Part shown: positions 1 to 6,097 of the stretch, piece by piece
Layout of the letters: each line of letters begins with the position of its first letter
Numbering within the stretch: position 1 is the stretch's first letter
NCBI GenBank assembly: GCA_905215105.1
Contig: CAJMOI010000056.1
Span: forward strand, 1-10,950
DNA length: 10,950 bases
Direction of reading: 5' to 3'
DNA from: an uncultured bacterium
Lineage (GTDB): Bacteria; Bacillota; Clostridia; Oscillospirales; Acutalibacteraceae
Program-made: the position numbers and the translations under genes
Notes under the pieces: generated by a model
Database searches by the model: none
What the model was told of the DNA's origin: nothing
What the model saw: the letters and a program-made list of their open reading frames with translations, nothing else

Positions 1-1155
1 AAATGGAACCGTCCCCGGAAGGCTGCGGCAGGCGTGGCCAGCTTTCCTTCCCGCGGTGTCCGGATTCCGGAGCCCATCGGCATGGCGCTGATCTTTTCCC
101 CATGGAATTACCCGGTACAGCTGACCCTTTCCCCGCTGGCGGCAGCACTGGCTGCGGGCTGTCCCTGTGTGGTGAAGCCCTCCCGGTATTCCCGGGCAGT
201 TTCCGCTGTGTTGGAGGAAATGCTGGAATCCGCTTTCCCCAGAGATGAAGTGGCGGTATTCCAGGGCGGTTCCCGGGAAAATCAGCTGTTGCTGGAGAAA
301 AAATGGGACACCATTTTCTTCACCGGAAGTCCGGCAGTGGGCCGGGTGGTCATGGAAGCCGCTTCCCGCCATCTGACACCGGTGACGCTGGAACTGGGCG
401 GAAAAAGCCCGGTGATTGTGGACAGTACCGCAAAAACAGACCTTGCCGCCCGGCGGATCATGTGGGGGAAGCTTCTGAATTCCGGCCAGACCTGTGTGGC
501 GCCGGATTATCTGCTGGTGCACCGGTCACAGGCAAGGGCACTGCTGCCAAAGCTTCTGGCTGCTGTGAAGAGCCTGTACGGCGCTTCTCCCATGGACAGC
601 CGGGATTACGGCCATATTATAAATGAAAAGCACTTTTTCCGGCTGCAAAAGCTTTTGGAGGAGTCGGAGAAAGAGGGCTGCACCCTCCATCGTGTCTCGG
701 AAGAGGACTGGCGGGAAAACTCCCTGCAAATTGCGCCCACCATTATCACCGACGTGACTTGGGACAGCGCCGTGATGCAGGAAGAGCTGTTCGGTCCCAT
801 CCTGCCGGTGATGGTTTATGACTCGCTGGAAGAGGTATTGGGGGAACTGAACCGCCGTCCGTCGCCGCTGGCGCTGTATCTGTTCACCTCCGACCGGCAG
901 ACCGCCAGAGAAGTGATGACCCGGGCCCGGTTTGGCGGCGGCTGTGTCAATGACACGGTGCTGCACCTGACGGGGAAAGGGCTGCCCTTCGGCGGCATCG
1001 GGGAAAGCGGCATGGGACAGTATCACGGAAAAGCTGGCTTTGACGTGTTCACCCACTATAAAAGTGTGCTGGTGTCCTCTACAAAGATGGATTTGCCGGT
1101 GCGGTATGCGCCTTATGGCAAGTTTGACCGGATGACCCGCTTCCTGTTGAAATAA
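1..1155 (+). CDS. Aldehyde dehydrogenase, ALDH3-like, 5' end cut by window
   Basis: NAD(P)+-dependent oxidation of an aldehyde to a carboxylic acid, presumably cytosolic; the substrate cannot be told from sequence. The reading frame is open from base 1, and 384 residues are visible. Relatives are about 455 residues, so roughly 70 N-terminal residues lie upstream. Seen in order: PWNYP with the conserved Asn (codon 106), FTGSPAVG of the cofactor fold, LELGGKSP with the general-base Glu (codon 391), NSGQTC with the catalytic Cys (codon 493), EELFGPILPV, and the C-terminal LPFGGIGESGMGQYHGKAGF block that is typical of class 3 enzymes. The usual KPSE motif reads KPSR here, a small deviation. The GTG at 34 is internal and not the true start. 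The stop is followed 12 bases later by the sirtuin start, whose AAGGAGGG ribosome site overlaps this stop codon, so the two genes are very likely co-transcribed. Family assignment is secure. Confidence 0.95.
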   Translation, partial: KWNRPRKAAAGVASFPSRGVRIPEPIGMALIFSPWNYPVQLTLSPLAAALAAGCPCVVKPSRYSRAVSAVLEEMLESAFPRDEVAVFQGGSRENQLLLEKKWDTIFFTGSPAVGRVVMEAASRHLTPVTLELGGKSPVIVDSTAKTDLAARRIMWGKLLNSGQTCVAPDYLLVHRSQARALLPKLLAAVKSLYGASPMDSRDYGHIINEKHFFRLQKLLEESEKEGCTLHRVSEEDWRENSLQIAPTIITDVTWDSAVMQEELFGPILPVMVYDSLEEVLGELNRRPSPLALYLFTSDRQTAREVMTRARFGGGCVNDTVLHLTGKGLPFGGIGESGMGQYHGKAGFDVFTHYKSVLVSSTKMDLPVRYAPYGKFDRMTRFLLK

Positions 1156-1167
1156 GGAGGGAAAACC

Positions 1168-1917
1168 ATGGAGGAGTATGCTGACAGAATTCAAAAACTG
1201 GCCGGTTGGGTGGAAAAAAGCCGGAAGCTGGTCTTTTTCGGTGGAGCAGGGGTCTCCACCGAAAGCGGCATTCCCGATTTTCGAAGTCAGGACGGCCTGT
1301 ACCATCAGTCCTATCAATATCCGCCGGAAACCATTTTGAGCCGCACCTTTTTTATCAAGAACCCGGAGGAGTTTTTCCGTTTTTATCGGGAAAAAATGGT
1401 GGCCCCCCAGTGCCGCCCCAACCGGGCTCATCAGGTGCTGGCCCAGTGGGAACAGGAGGGCCGTCTTTCGGCGGTCATTACCCAGAACATCGACGGCCTT
1501 CACCAGATGGCAGGCAGTAAAAACGTGCTGGAGCTTCACGGCTCTGTCCACCGGAACCGGTGCAAGCGGTGCGGCAAAAGCTGGCCGTTGGAAAAGGTTC
1601 TGGAAAGCGAAGGGGTGCCCCGGTGTTCCTGCGGGGGCATTATCAAGCCGGAGGTCGTGCTCTATGAAGAACCGCTGGACCAGACCGTGCTGCTGCAAGC
1701 GGTGCAGGCGCTGGAGGAAGCCGACTTGCTGATTGTAGGCGGCACCAGTCTGGTGGTCTATCCCGCCGCTGGACTGCTCCGCTATTTTGGCGGCAGTCAT
1801 CTGGTACTGATTAACCGCTCGGAAACCTCTGTGGACGGCAGCGCCGACCTGTGTTTCCGGGAGAACATAGGCCGGGTGTTGGACGATGTGGAAAAAGCCC
1901 GAAATTCCGCCGGATGA
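1168..1917 (+). CDS. cobB: Sirtuin NAD-dependent protein deacylase (Sir2 family)
   Basis: Removes acetyl (or other acyl) groups from protein lysines using NAD+, giving nicotinamide and O-acetyl-ADP-ribose; cytosolic. The 249 residues match the usual bacterial length. Seen: GAGVSTESGIPDFRS (NAD binding), TQNIDGLHQ, ELHGSV with catalytic His124, a complete zinc site (Cys132, Cys135, Cys153, Cys155), and GGTSLVVYPA near the C-terminus. The stretch after the first motif (PEEFFRFYREKM) resembles Thermotoga-type (class U) sirtuins. It is shorter than the region where desuccinylating CobB/SIRT5 enzymes carry their Tyr/Arg pair, so plain deacetylation is more likely; this is inference. The ATG is supported by AAGGAGGG (1154-1161) six bases upstream. 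The gene follows the aldehyde dehydrogenase, another NAD+ user. No convincing terminator follows, so read-through toward rsmD is possible. The symbol cobB is applied by family, not by proven orthology. Confidence 0.95.
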   Translation: MEEYADRIQKLAGWVEKSRKLVFFGGAGVSTESGIPDFRSQDGLYHQSYQYPPETILSRTFFIKNPEEFFRFYREKMVAPQCRPNRAHQVLAQWEQEGRLSAVITQNIDGLHQMAGSKNVLELHGSVHRNRCKRCGKSWPLEKVLESEGVPRCSCGGIIKPEVVLYEEPLDQTVLLQAVQALEEADLLIVGGTSLVVYPAAGLLRYFGGSHLVLINRSETSVDGSADLCFRENIGRVLDDVEKARNSAG

Positions 1918-1952
1918 TGCCCCGGTTTTCCGGCAGAAATCATTGTGTACAG

Positions 1953-1981
1953 TTGACAGAACAGGGGTTATGTGGGATAAT
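1953..1981 (+). promoter_or_regulatory. Sigma-A promoter for rsmD-coaD
   Basis: The -35 is TTGACA (1953-1958), a perfect match. The spacer is 17 bases and the -10 is GATAAT (1976-1981), 5 of 6. TG at 1973-1974 makes it an extended -10. The predicted start is near 1988, giving a leader of about 60 bases before the rsmD ATG at 2051. It lies in the 133-base gap after the sirtuin gene and separates the dehydrogenase-sirtuin unit from the rsmD unit. It was identified from sequence only, but such a close match is unlikely by chance in GC-rich DNA. Confidence 0.8.
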
Positions 1982-2050
1982 ACAGAAAAACATTTTTCCG
2001 CGGGGCAGCGGGGCTGATTTCCGCAGAATCGAAAAAGGATGTCGAAGAAT

Positions 2051-2596
2051 ATGAGAATTATCGCGGGAGAAGCCAGAGGCAGACGCCTGGAAACCCGGGA
2101 AGGGATGGACGTCCGTCCCACACCGGAGCGGGTGAAGGAAGCCCTTTTCAATATTTTGCAGTTTCAGATCGAAGGCCGCCGGGTGCTGGACCTTTTTGCA
2201 GGAAGCGGACAGCTTGGGCTGGAAGCCCTGAGCCGCGGCGCAAAAGAAGCTGTTTTTGTGGACGAGTCCCGGGAATCCATGGCAGTGGTTCGCCGGAACA
2301 TCGCGTCTCTGCACATGGAAGACCGGTGCCAGACGTTCCAATGCGACTATGCCGCTTTCCTTCTGCGGAAGCAGCAGCCCTTTGACATTGTGTTTCTGGA
2401 CCCGCCCTACCGCAGCGGACGCCTGCAAAAGGCGCTGGAACTGGCAAGCGGCGTCATGTCCCCCGGCGGTGTGATGATTGCCGAGCATCCGGAGGACGAA
2501 GAAGTACCGGAACAGGCGGGTCCTTTCCGCCGCGGCCGTTCCTATCGGTACGGAAAAATTTACCTCACCGTTTACCGGCATGAGGATTTTGCATAA
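2051..2596 (+). CDS. rsmD: 16S rRNA (guanine(966)-N(2))-methyltransferase RsmD
   Basis: Transfers a methyl group from S-adenosylmethionine to N2 of the 16S rRNA guanine equivalent to E. coli G966 during small-subunit assembly. The protein of 181 residues is a Rossmann-fold methyltransferase. Seen: N-terminal MRIIAGEARGRRL and RPTPERVKEALFNIL, both family hallmarks; motif I DLFAGSGQLGLEALSRGA from Asp47; and the catalytic DPPY tetrad at 117-120 (bases 2399-2410). An in-frame ATG at 2039 would add four residues, but its only purine-rich site abuts it. The ATG at 2051 has AAAGGA (2034-2039) 11 bases upstream and matches the usual MR(I/V)I(A/S)G start, so I chose it. The gene is first behind the 1953-1981 promoter and sits 42 bases before coaD, a common bacterial pairing. 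Confidence 0.95.
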   Translation: MRIIAGEARGRRLETREGMDVRPTPERVKEALFNILQFQIEGRRVLDLFAGSGQLGLEALSRGAKEAVFVDESRESMAVVRRNIASLHMEDRCQTFQCDYAAFLLRKQQPFDIVFLDPPYRSGRLQKALELASGVMSPGGVMIAEHPEDEEVPEQAGPFRRGRSYRYGKIYLTVYRHEDFA

Positions 2597-2638
2597 ACCG
2601 CAGCAGACCATACAGGAAGTTGGGAGAGCAAATAGCGT

Positions 2639-3139
2639 ATGAAGAATATCGGAATTTGTCCGGGCAGCTTTGACCCGGTGACCATGGGCCATCTGGATAT
2701 CATCGAGCGTTCCCGCAAGGTCTTTGACCATGTGATTGTGGCGGTGATGATTAACCCTTCGAAAAAAACGCTGTTCACCGTGGAAGAACGCATTGACCTG
2801 CTCCGCCGGGCCACCGCCGGCATGGAAAATGTGGAGGTGGTGGGCTTTGCAGGACTGCTGGCGGATTACGCAAAACAGCGGGGTGCAACGGCCGTTATTA
2901 AGGGTTTGCGGGCCGTTACGGACTTTGAGTATGAGTTTCAGCAGGCGCTGACCAATAAAAAGCTGAATCCGGATATGGAAACCCTGTTTATGACCACCAA
3001 TTCCGAGCACATGTTCCTCAGCTCCAGCATTGTCAAGCAGATTGCCATGTTCGGCGGGGACATTTCCAATTTTGTGCCGGAATGCATTTTGGAAGACGTG
3101 AAAAACAGAATCCATGAGGATATGAAGATACAGGGATAA
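2639..3139 (+). CDS. coaD: Phosphopantetheine adenylyltransferase CoaD
   Basis: Catalyses the penultimate step of coenzyme A synthesis: 4'-phosphopantetheine plus ATP gives dephospho-CoA and pyrophosphate; cytosolic, usually a hexamer. The 166 residues match the family. Seen: GSFDPVTMGH (residues 9-18) with the nucleotidyltransferase T-x-G-H signature and His18, Lys42 in NPSKKTLF, GLRAVTDFEYEFQ with Arg91, and the C-terminal SSSIVKQIAMFGGDIS block. Residue 88 is Lys where E. coli has Arg, a conservative change. The ATG at 2639 is preceded by GGGAGAG (2622-2628), 10 bases away. It lies 42 bases after rsmD and 60 bases before the coiled-coil gene, with no terminator visible between. That last gap holds a 12-bp palindrome, TTCCCGCGGGAA (3161-3172), of unknown meaning. 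Confidence 0.97.
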   Translation: MKNIGICPGSFDPVTMGHLDIIERSRKVFDHVIVAVMINPSKKTLFTVEERIDLLRRATAGMENVEVVGFAGLLADYAKQRGATAVIKGLRAVTDFEYEFQQALTNKKLNPDMETLFMTTNSEHMFLSSSIVKQIAMFGGDISNFVPECILEDVKNRIHEDMKIQG

Positions 3140-3199
3140 ACGGCCGGACAGCCGGGCGGTTTCCCGCGGGAACGGAGAAGAAAGGGGACAGGTGATATC

Positions 3200-3658
3200 A
3201 TGCAGGTTTCAGTGGAAAAGTATTTGAGAGAGCTGGAGGAAATGATCGAGAAGGCGCCTTCCTTGCCCATGTCCAGCAAGGTTCGGGTGGATGCCAATGA
3301 GGTGCTGGATGTGATTCGTGATATCCGCGATCACTTGCCCGGGGAAATCGATCAGGCCAGAGCCGTTGTGGCAGACCGCAACCAGATTCTTGCCGATGCC
3401 CGCCGTCAGTCGGAAAAAATCATCCGTGCCGCCGAGGAAAAAGCCAGAATCATGGTCAACCAGAGCGAGATTACCCGTCAGGCACAGATTCAGGCCCGTG
3501 ATCTGACGGAACAGACCCAGAAAAAATGCCGTGAATTGCGAAGGGCTTCCTATGAATATGCAGACGGGATGATGAAGCGGGCGGATGAAGCCCTGGCGCA
3601 AAGTCTGTCGGAACTGCGTCAGACCCGTCAGAATATGAGAGCCAATCAGAAAAAATAA
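3200..3658 (+). CDS. Small charged coiled-coil protein of unknown function
   Basis: A 152-residue protein with no enzymatic motif, signal peptide or membrane segment. Residues 1-20 form a short amphipathic helix (VEKYLRELEEMIEKA). A SKVRVDANEVLDVIRDIRDHLPGEIDQA segment follows. From about residue 55 to the end it is almost all helix-forming, rich in Ala, Arg, Glu and Gln, and looks like a long coiled coil. This resembles proteins annotated in Clostridia as 'ATPase', ATP synthase b-subunit-like or DivIVA-like, often next to coaD. The resemblance may reflect coiled-coil composition rather than homology. AGGTGA (3190-3195) lies four bases before the ATG and AAAGGGG lies further upstream. It is the last gene of the rsmD unit and ends about 110 bases before a terminator. 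A scaffolding or division-related role is only a guess from the adjoining dcw cluster. The reading frame itself is convincing. Confidence 0.85.
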   Translation: MQVSVEKYLRELEEMIEKAPSLPMSSKVRVDANEVLDVIRDIRDHLPGEIDQARAVVADRNQILADARRQSEKIIRAAEEKARIMVNQSEITRQAQIQARDLTEQTQKKCRELRRASYEYADGMMKRADEALAQSLSELRQTRQNMRANQKK

Positions 3659-3771
3659 CTCTGACTGAAATCAAACGGCGCATGAATGCAGGTAAGTGAA
3701 AATATTATATTGTAGATTTGTGCAGTTTGATTGAGAATTTGAGTATGATACAGCAAAAAACGTATTTTTTT

Positions 3772-3811
3772 GGGAGAAAGCACTAAAAAATGTGCTTTCT
3801 CCCTTTCTTGT
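3772..3811 (+). terminator. Rho-independent terminator of the rsmD-coaD unit
   Basis: A perfect 12-bp stem, GGGAGAAAGCAC (3772-3783) with GTGCTTTCTCCC (3792-3803), encloses an 8-base A-rich loop. It is followed by the interrupted T-run TTTCTTGT. Seven T's also lie directly before the stem, but a minus-strand terminator would need A's there, so it works only for + strand transcription. It insulates the upstream unit from the mraZ promoter about 75 bases further on. Confidence 0.75.
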
Positions 3812-3877
3812 ACCCGAAAAAATCGGGAAAATACACAATGTCGAATTTTGTTTTACATAATTATTTTCAAAAAACCG

Positions 3878-3906
3878 TTGCAATTGGTTCCCCTATATAC
3901 TATAAT
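3878..3906 (+). promoter_or_regulatory. Sigma-A promoter of the mraZ/dcw operon
   Basis: The -35 is TTGCAA (3878-3883), 4 of 6. The spacer is exactly 17 bases, and the -10 is a perfect TATAAT (3901-3906). An AT-rich stretch lies upstream. The predicted start is near 3912-3914, about 95 bases before the mraZ GTG. The position just upstream of MraZ-type repeats matches the known arrangement of autoregulated mraZ promoters. Confidence 0.8.
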
Positions 3907-3911
3907 GGAAC

Positions 3912-3941
3912 AAAAGTGGCAAAAGGTGCACAAAAGTGGGG
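3912..3941 (+). promoter_or_regulatory. Probable MraZ operator: three 10-bp direct repeats
   Basis: Three head-to-tail units begin at 3912, 3922 and 3932: AAAAGTGGCA, AAAGGTGCAC and AAAAGTGGGG. The GTG core recurs at 3916, 3926 and 3936, exactly one helical turn apart. MraZ is known to bind tandem GTG-containing boxes with about 10-bp periodicity before its own gene; the A-rich AAAGTG form is what I recall for mollicutes. Here the array covers the predicted transcription start (about +1 to +30), so bound MraZ should block initiation or early elongation. Confidence 0.75.
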
Positions 3942-4006
3942 GAGCGGGTCAGCTCTAAACTGGATTTTGTGGCCGAATTGCCTAAAAAACCGGGAGTGGC
4001 CGCCAA

Positions 4007-4426
4007 GTGCTGATGGGGGAATACCAACATAATATGGACGCGAAAGGACGGGTCACCATTCCGGCCCGGTTCCGGGAGGATCTTGGCGACCGTTTTTATG
4101 TGACAAAGGGGCTGGATCATTGCCTGTTTGTCCTGTCCGCAGACCGGTGGCAGAATCTGGTGGAGAGAATGTCCTCTCTGCCCATCTCTCAGGCCCGGGA
4201 TATCCAGCGCTTTTTCTTTTCCGGTGCAACGGAAGTGGAACCGGACAAGCAGGGAAGAATCCTCCTTCCCGCCAGTCTCCGAAATCATGCGGGTCTGACC
4301 CGGGATGTAACGGTGATCGGCGCCGCCAACCGGGCGGAAATCTGGGATACCCAGCGCTGGAACCACTATGAACAGGGACAAACCCAGGAAACCATTCTGG
4401 CAGCCATGGAGCTGCTGGGTATTTAA
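4007..4426 (+). CDS. mraZ: Transcriptional regulator MraZ
   Basis: DNA-binding regulator of the dcw cluster with two AbrB-like half-domains; family members form ring-shaped oligomers that bind tandem repeats. The 139 residues match the family. Both signature DxxxR motifs are present: DAKGR at 11-15 and DKQGR at 80-84, the second following the conserved RFFFSGATE. The start is GTG at 4007, giving MLMGEYQHNMDAKGR, which aligns with the B. subtilis MFMGEYQHTIDAKGR start. GGGAG (3992-3996) lies 10 bases upstream. The ATG at 4013 would be too far from that site. It is the first gene after the promoter at 3878-3906 and probably represses its own operon through the repeats at 3912-3941. The rsmH start follows 25 bases after its stop. 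Confidence 0.96.
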   Translation: MLMGEYQHNMDAKGRVTIPARFREDLGDRFYVTKGLDHCLFVLSADRWQNLVERMSSLPISQARDIQRFFFSGATEVEPDKQGRILLPASLRNHAGLTRDVTVIGAANRAEIWDTQRWNHYEQGQTQETILAAMELLGI

Positions 4427-4451
4427 TTCATATAGAAAGGATGTGCCAGAC

Positions 4452-5396
4452 ATGGAAACGAGTACGTTTTCTCATAAGCCGGTACTCTTTACCGAAACCA
4501 TCGATTCGCTGGACATCCGGCCTGACGGTTTCTATATAGACGGCACCGCCGGCGGCGGCGGCCACAGCGAGGCGATTCTGAAACGTCTGACCACCGGACA
4601 CCTGTTGTCCATCGATCAGGACCCGGACGCCATCGCAGCCTGCACCGCCCGGCTTTCTAAATATCCCGGCTCTCTCATTCGCCGGGGCAATTTCTCTCAA
4701 ATGAAGGAGCTGGCCGCGGACTGCGGTTTTACCCAGGCGGACGGCATTCTCATGGATATCGGCGTTTCCTCCCACCAGCTGGACACGCCGGAGCGGGGCT
4801 TTTCCTATCACACGGATGCGCCGCTGGATATGCGGATGAGTCAGGAGGGACCCACTGCTGCCGATTTGGTCAATACCCTTTCCTGGCAGCAGATTGCGGA
4901 AATCATCAGCCGCTATGGCGAGGACAAAAGCGCCGCCCGGATTGCAAAGGCCATTGTGGCCGCCCGGGAAACGGCGCCCATTGAAACCACCCTTCAGCTG
5001 GCGGATATTATCCGGGAAGCCGTTCCGGCAGCGGTTCGGCGGGAACCGGGACACCCCGCCAGAAAAACCTTCCAGGCCCTGCGCATTGCAGTAAACGGGG
5101 AACTGGACCGGCTGTCCGAAGGGTTGGACGCAGCGTTTTCCATGCTTCGTCCCGGCGGACGGCTGGCGATTATTACTTTCCATTCGCTGGAAGACCGGAT
5201 GGTCAAACGGAGAATGAATGACTGGTGTACAGGCTGTACCTGTCCGCCGGATTTCCCGGTTTGTGTCTGCGGCAAAAAGCCCCGGGCACAGCTGGTATAT
5301 AAAAAAGGTCTGGCTCCTTCACCGGAGGAGCTGGAAGAAAACCCCCGTGCCAGAAGCGCCAGACTTCGTGTCTGCATTAAGCTGGCACAGGATTGA
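4452..5396 (+). CDS. rsmH: 16S rRNA (cytosine(1402)-N(4))-methyltransferase RsmH (MraW)
   Basis: S-adenosylmethionine-dependent N4-methylation of 16S rRNA C1402 in the decoding centre. The protein has 314 residues, as usual. Seen: FSHKPVLFTETIDSLDIRPDG at the N-terminus, motif I DGTAGGGGHS from Asp30, the GILMDIGVSSHQLD and RGFSY blocks, the helical EPGHPARKTFQALRIAVNGEL block, FHSLEDRMVKRRM from residue 243, and a Cys-rich tail (CTCPPDFPVCVCG) before the final NPRARSARLRV. The Cys-rich tail is common in Firmicutes. The frame is open upstream to 4368 inside mraZ, but the family start and the AAAGGA at 4436-4441 (10 bases before) both point to the ATG at 4452. It sits between mraZ and ftsL in the classical dcw order. 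Confidence 0.96.
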   Translation: METSTFSHKPVLFTETIDSLDIRPDGFYIDGTAGGGGHSEAILKRLTTGHLLSIDQDPDAIAACTARLSKYPGSLIRRGNFSQMKELAADCGFTQADGILMDIGVSSHQLDTPERGFSYHTDAPLDMRMSQEGPTAADLVNTLSWQQIAEIISRYGEDKSAARIAKAIVAARETAPIETTLQLADIIREAVPAAVRREPGHPARKTFQALRIAVNGELDRLSEGLDAAFSMLRPGGRLAIITFHSLEDRMVKRRMNDWCTGCTCPPDFPVCVCGKKPRAQLVYKKGLAPSPEELEENPRARSARLRVCIKLAQD

Positions 5397-5423
5397 TTCT
5401 AAAAAGACAGGAGAGTGGAGCAG

Positions 5424-5954
5424 TTGACACAGAGAAACCGAACCGAGGCATACGATCTTTCCCTTTTTGACACGCGGCCGTTGACCGTGGAAGTGGGCGG
5501 CGAACCGGCGTCCAAACCTTCCCGGAAGCAGCAGCGCCGCAGTAACGTCATCGAGCTCCCTCAGGGTGAGCTGGAAAGGAACCGCCGCACCCATCCTCTT
5601 TCCCTGCGGGCAGTGGCAGTGGCCGGCTGTTTGGCAGTGGTGCTGGGCGTGGTGAGCTGCGTGGTGTACAATCAGGTACAGCTCAACGAGCTGACCTCCC
5701 AGATTGCATCCGTTCAGACCCAGCTGTCTGAGGCACAGAGCGTGGAGGTTCAGCTGCAAATGGAGGCCAGTTCCAATATGACGCTGACCGATGTGGAAGC
5801 TTATGCGAAGGATCAGCTGAATATGCGGAAAACCGGAAAAAATCAGGTTACATATATCACCCTGAATGAAGGCGACCAGGGAACCGTGGTGCAGCCCAAC
5901 GGCGGCAGCGTTCTGGATCAGATCTGGTCCTTCTTTCAAAATCTGCTGTCATAA
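5424..5954 (+). CDS. ftsL: FtsL-like cell division protein (septum formation initiator family)
   Basis: Single-pass divisome protein expected to pair with a DivIC-like partner and activate septal FtsW/PBP. The protein has 176 residues from the TTG at 5424. An unusually long, basic cytoplasmic N-terminus (about 60 residues, with RKQQRR and RNRR) precedes one membrane helix at about 61-82 (AVAVAGCLAVVLGVVSCVVY). A coiled coil of heptads follows (QVQLNELTSQIASVQTQL), then DVEAYAKDQLNMRK, the short motif near the end of FtsL/DivIC domains. A GTG at 5415 would add three residues, but AGGAG (5409-5413) almost touches it, so I prefer TTG 5424 with that site 10 bases away. FtsL sequences are poorly conserved; the call rests on topology, motif and position between rsmH and the PBP gene. 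A structured gap follows. Confidence 0.82.
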   Translation: MTQRNRTEAYDLSLFDTRPLTVEVGGEPASKPSRKQQRRSNVIELPQGELERNRRTHPLSLRAVAVAGCLAVVLGVVSCVVYNQVQLNELTSQIASVQTQLSEAQSVEVQLQMEASSNMTLTDVEAYAKDQLNMRKTGKNQVTYITLNEGDQGTVVQPNGGSVLDQIWSFFQNLLS

Positions 5955-5981
5955 TGGGATAGCAGTACAGCGTACTTATCA

Positions 5982-6012
5982 ATAAAGACCTCTGAGCGGC
6001 ACAGGGGTTTAT
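5982..6012 (+). other. Stem-loop upstream of the ftsL-pbp terminator-like element
   Basis: ATAAA (5982-5986) pairs with TTTAT (6008-6012). After a two-base bulge, CCTCTG (5989-5994) pairs with CAGGGG (6002-6007), with one G-U pair, around a 7-base loop. A smaller hairpin, AGTAC/GTACT, lies just before it (5964-5976). Both fall in the 143-base gap after ftsL, next to the larger palindrome at 6025-6052, so the gap looks like a structured RNA leader. No known riboswitch was recognised. Confidence 0.5.
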
Positions 6013-6024
6013 ACGGCAGAAGGG

Positions 6025-6056
6025 AGAGAGTTAAGATCGATCTTAACTCTCTTTTT
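6025..6056 (+). terminator. Terminator-like 28-bp palindrome between ftsL and the PBP gene
   Basis: Bases 6025-6052 form a perfect palindrome centred between 6038 and 6039: AGAGAGTTAAGA (6025-6036), the four-base loop TCGA, then TCTTAACTCTCT. Five T's end it (6052-6056). G-T pairing can lengthen the stem outward to 6021. The stem plus T-run fits an intrinsic terminator or attenuator, but it sits inside the operon, 42 bases before the PBP start, and I see no clear promoter between it and that gene. Partial termination, or RNA processing, would lower PBP expression relative to ftsL. As DNA it could also be a dimer-binding operator. Confidence 0.6.
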
Positions 6057-6097
6057 ACTAACAGAGTGAAAGCTCAGCTTCTACGGAGGAAAGCAAT

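Larger units (their letters stand above)
3659..4006 (+). other. Intergenic region of 348 bases before the dcw cluster
   Basis: The longest gene-free stretch in the window, and clearly more AT-rich than its surroundings. From left to right it holds about 110 bases with no recognisable element (a poor TATGAT at 3744 has no partner -35), a terminator (3772-3811), a small hairpin with arms CCCGA/TCGGG (3813-3827), an AT-rich tract that could act as an UP element (about 3840-3875), the mraZ promoter, the three-repeat operator, and a leader of about 65 bases to the mraZ GTG. Short open frames here lack coding character. Confidence 0.7.

Noticed and set aside
34..36. GTG as the start of the aldehyde dehydrogenase
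   Set aside because: The frame is open and ALDH-like from base 1, and a start here would remove part of the conserved N-terminal domain; the gene continues upstream of the window.
1922..1933. CCGG-TTTT-CCGG hairpin after the sirtuin as a terminator
   Set aside because: The stem is only four pairs and no T-run follows.
526..2151. Antisense open frame of 541 codons opposite the dehydrogenase, sirtuin and rsmD start
   Set aside because: It spans three unrelated + strand genes and the rsmD promoter, has no family motif and has atypical composition; a shadow frame. The 391-codon antisense frame at 1940-3115 is rejected on the same grounds.
3718..3749. Promoter-like TTGTGC ... TATGAT before the terminator
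   Set aside because: The spacer is 20 bases, and transcription from it would run straight into the terminator at 3772-3811.
4368..4451. Upstream extension of rsmH overlapping mraZ
   Set aside because: The added 28 residues match no RsmH start, and the ribosome site at 4436-4441 fits the ATG at 4452.
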